A stretch of 5,737 bases of DNA. Origin: Anaerolineales bacterium (GTDB taxonomy: Bacteria > Chloroflexota > Anaerolineae > Promineifilales > Promineifilaceae). The notes under the pieces are model-generated. The model was given only the letters and a program-made list of their open reading frames with translations, had not been told where the DNA came from and made no database searches. A program made the translations under genes and the position numbers. Every line of letters starts with the position of its first letter. Position 1 is the stretch's first letter. The DNA is taken from the NCBI GenBank assembly GCA_020432595.1, contig JAGQGA010000381.1, positions 1 to 5,737 on the forward strand. The letters run 5' to 3'. Shown one piece after another: positions 5,437 to 5,737 of the stretch.

Positions 5437-5737
5437 ATGCCGCACATACAGTCTGCCATTATTTTGGCAGCCGGAATGTCCACGCGATTAAGAGCAGTGT
5501 TTGGGGAAAAGCCAAAAGGGTTTCTGCCCTTGGGGGGTAATCCAATCGTTGAACGCTCGATCAATTTGTTACGCTCACACGGTATTCAGCAAATCATTAT
5601 TGTAACTGGCTATCTTTCTTCGTTTTATGAAGCGTTGCAATCAAAATATAGCGGTGTACAAACAGTCTACAATCCCTTCTATGCTGAATCTGGCAGCATG
5701 TATTCTTTGTGGTGCGCTCGCCAATGGGTGCAGGCTC
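5437..5737 (+). CDS. Nucleotidyltransferase, LicC/MobA-like NTP-transferase fold, 3' part missing
   Basis: The first 100 residues are present; the gene runs off the right edge. The family transfers a nucleotidyl group from CTP or another NTP to a phosphorylated sugar, choline, aminoethylphosphonate or inositol phosphate, making an activated precursor for surface polymers or lipids. Seen here: AIILAAGMSTRLR at 7-19, the nucleotide-binding loop with its Arg; EKPKGFLPLGGNPIVER at 24-40, with the conserved Lys; IIIVTGYL at 53-60; and VYNPFYAESGSMYSLWCAR at 77-95, resembling the N-x-x-Y-x-x-x-x-x-x-Y-S-L stretch of LicC-type cytidylyltransferases. That last motif makes a phosphocholine or phosphonate-type cytidylyltransferase more likely than a hexose-1-phosphate enzyme, but the acceptor site is mostly outside the window. 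Codons favour A or T at the third position (ATT, GTA, TAT, TCT) unlike the GC-richer genes to the left, hinting at a different origin. It diverges from the lipoprotein gene. Confidence 0.85.
   Translation, partial: MPHIQSAIILAAGMSTRLRAVFGEKPKGFLPLGGNPIVERSINLLRSHGIQQIIIVTGYLSSFYEALQSKYSGVQTVYNPFYAESGSMYSLWCARQWVQA

Overview
The window looks like a piece of a moderately GC-rich bacterial chromosome. The best guess is Chloroflexota (Anaerolineae-like). The reasons are a secreted lipoprotein with a Thr/Pro/Ala-rich linker of the PTATAVP kind leading into TolB/PD40-type propeller repeats, the start of what looks like a decayed Ser/Thr protein kinase, and canonical Shine-Dalgarno sites. This taxonomic call is inference; no rRNA or marker gene is present.

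Layout. Four genes run leftward on the minus strand and occupy nearly all of positions 1-5071. In transcription order they are: a large beta-propeller lipoprotein (5071-2264), a small single-pass membrane protein of unknown function (2183-1584), a ThuA-like glutamine-amidotransferase-fold protein (1526-870) and a fold-type III PLP-dependent decarboxylase related to diaminopimelate decarboxylase (816 to beyond the left edge). Gaps between them are 53-80 bp. A near-consensus sigma70-type promoter (TTGGCA, 17 bp, TATAAT) lies in the gap downstream of the lipoprotein gene, so the last three genes can be transcribed independently of it. Two GC- or repeat-based hairpins without U-tracts lie in the gaps before and after the ThuA-like gene. 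At the right, a visibly AT-richer stretch (5087-5436) separates this block from a divergent plus-strand gene (from 5437, cut by the right edge) for a LicC/MobA-like sugar- or choline-phosphate nucleotidyltransferase with a perfect AAGGAGG site. Within that gap, 5290-5397 reads like the broken N-terminus of a Ser/Thr kinase.

The most striking feature is not a gene. The perfect palindrome AACGGCCGTT occurs 12 times in 5.7 kb, where about 0.005 would be expected from base counts alone, and there are further one-mismatch copies. It falls in all three reading frames of the host genes (as Asn-Gly-Arg, Thr-Ala-Val or Glu-Arg-Pro-Phe) and also in the kinase relic, so the DNA word rather than a protein motif seems to be maintained. 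This recalls the HIP1 palindrome of cyanobacteria. The four minus-strand genes show no obvious shared pathway; they look like a lipoprotein plus a metabolic cluster rather than a defence or mobile system.
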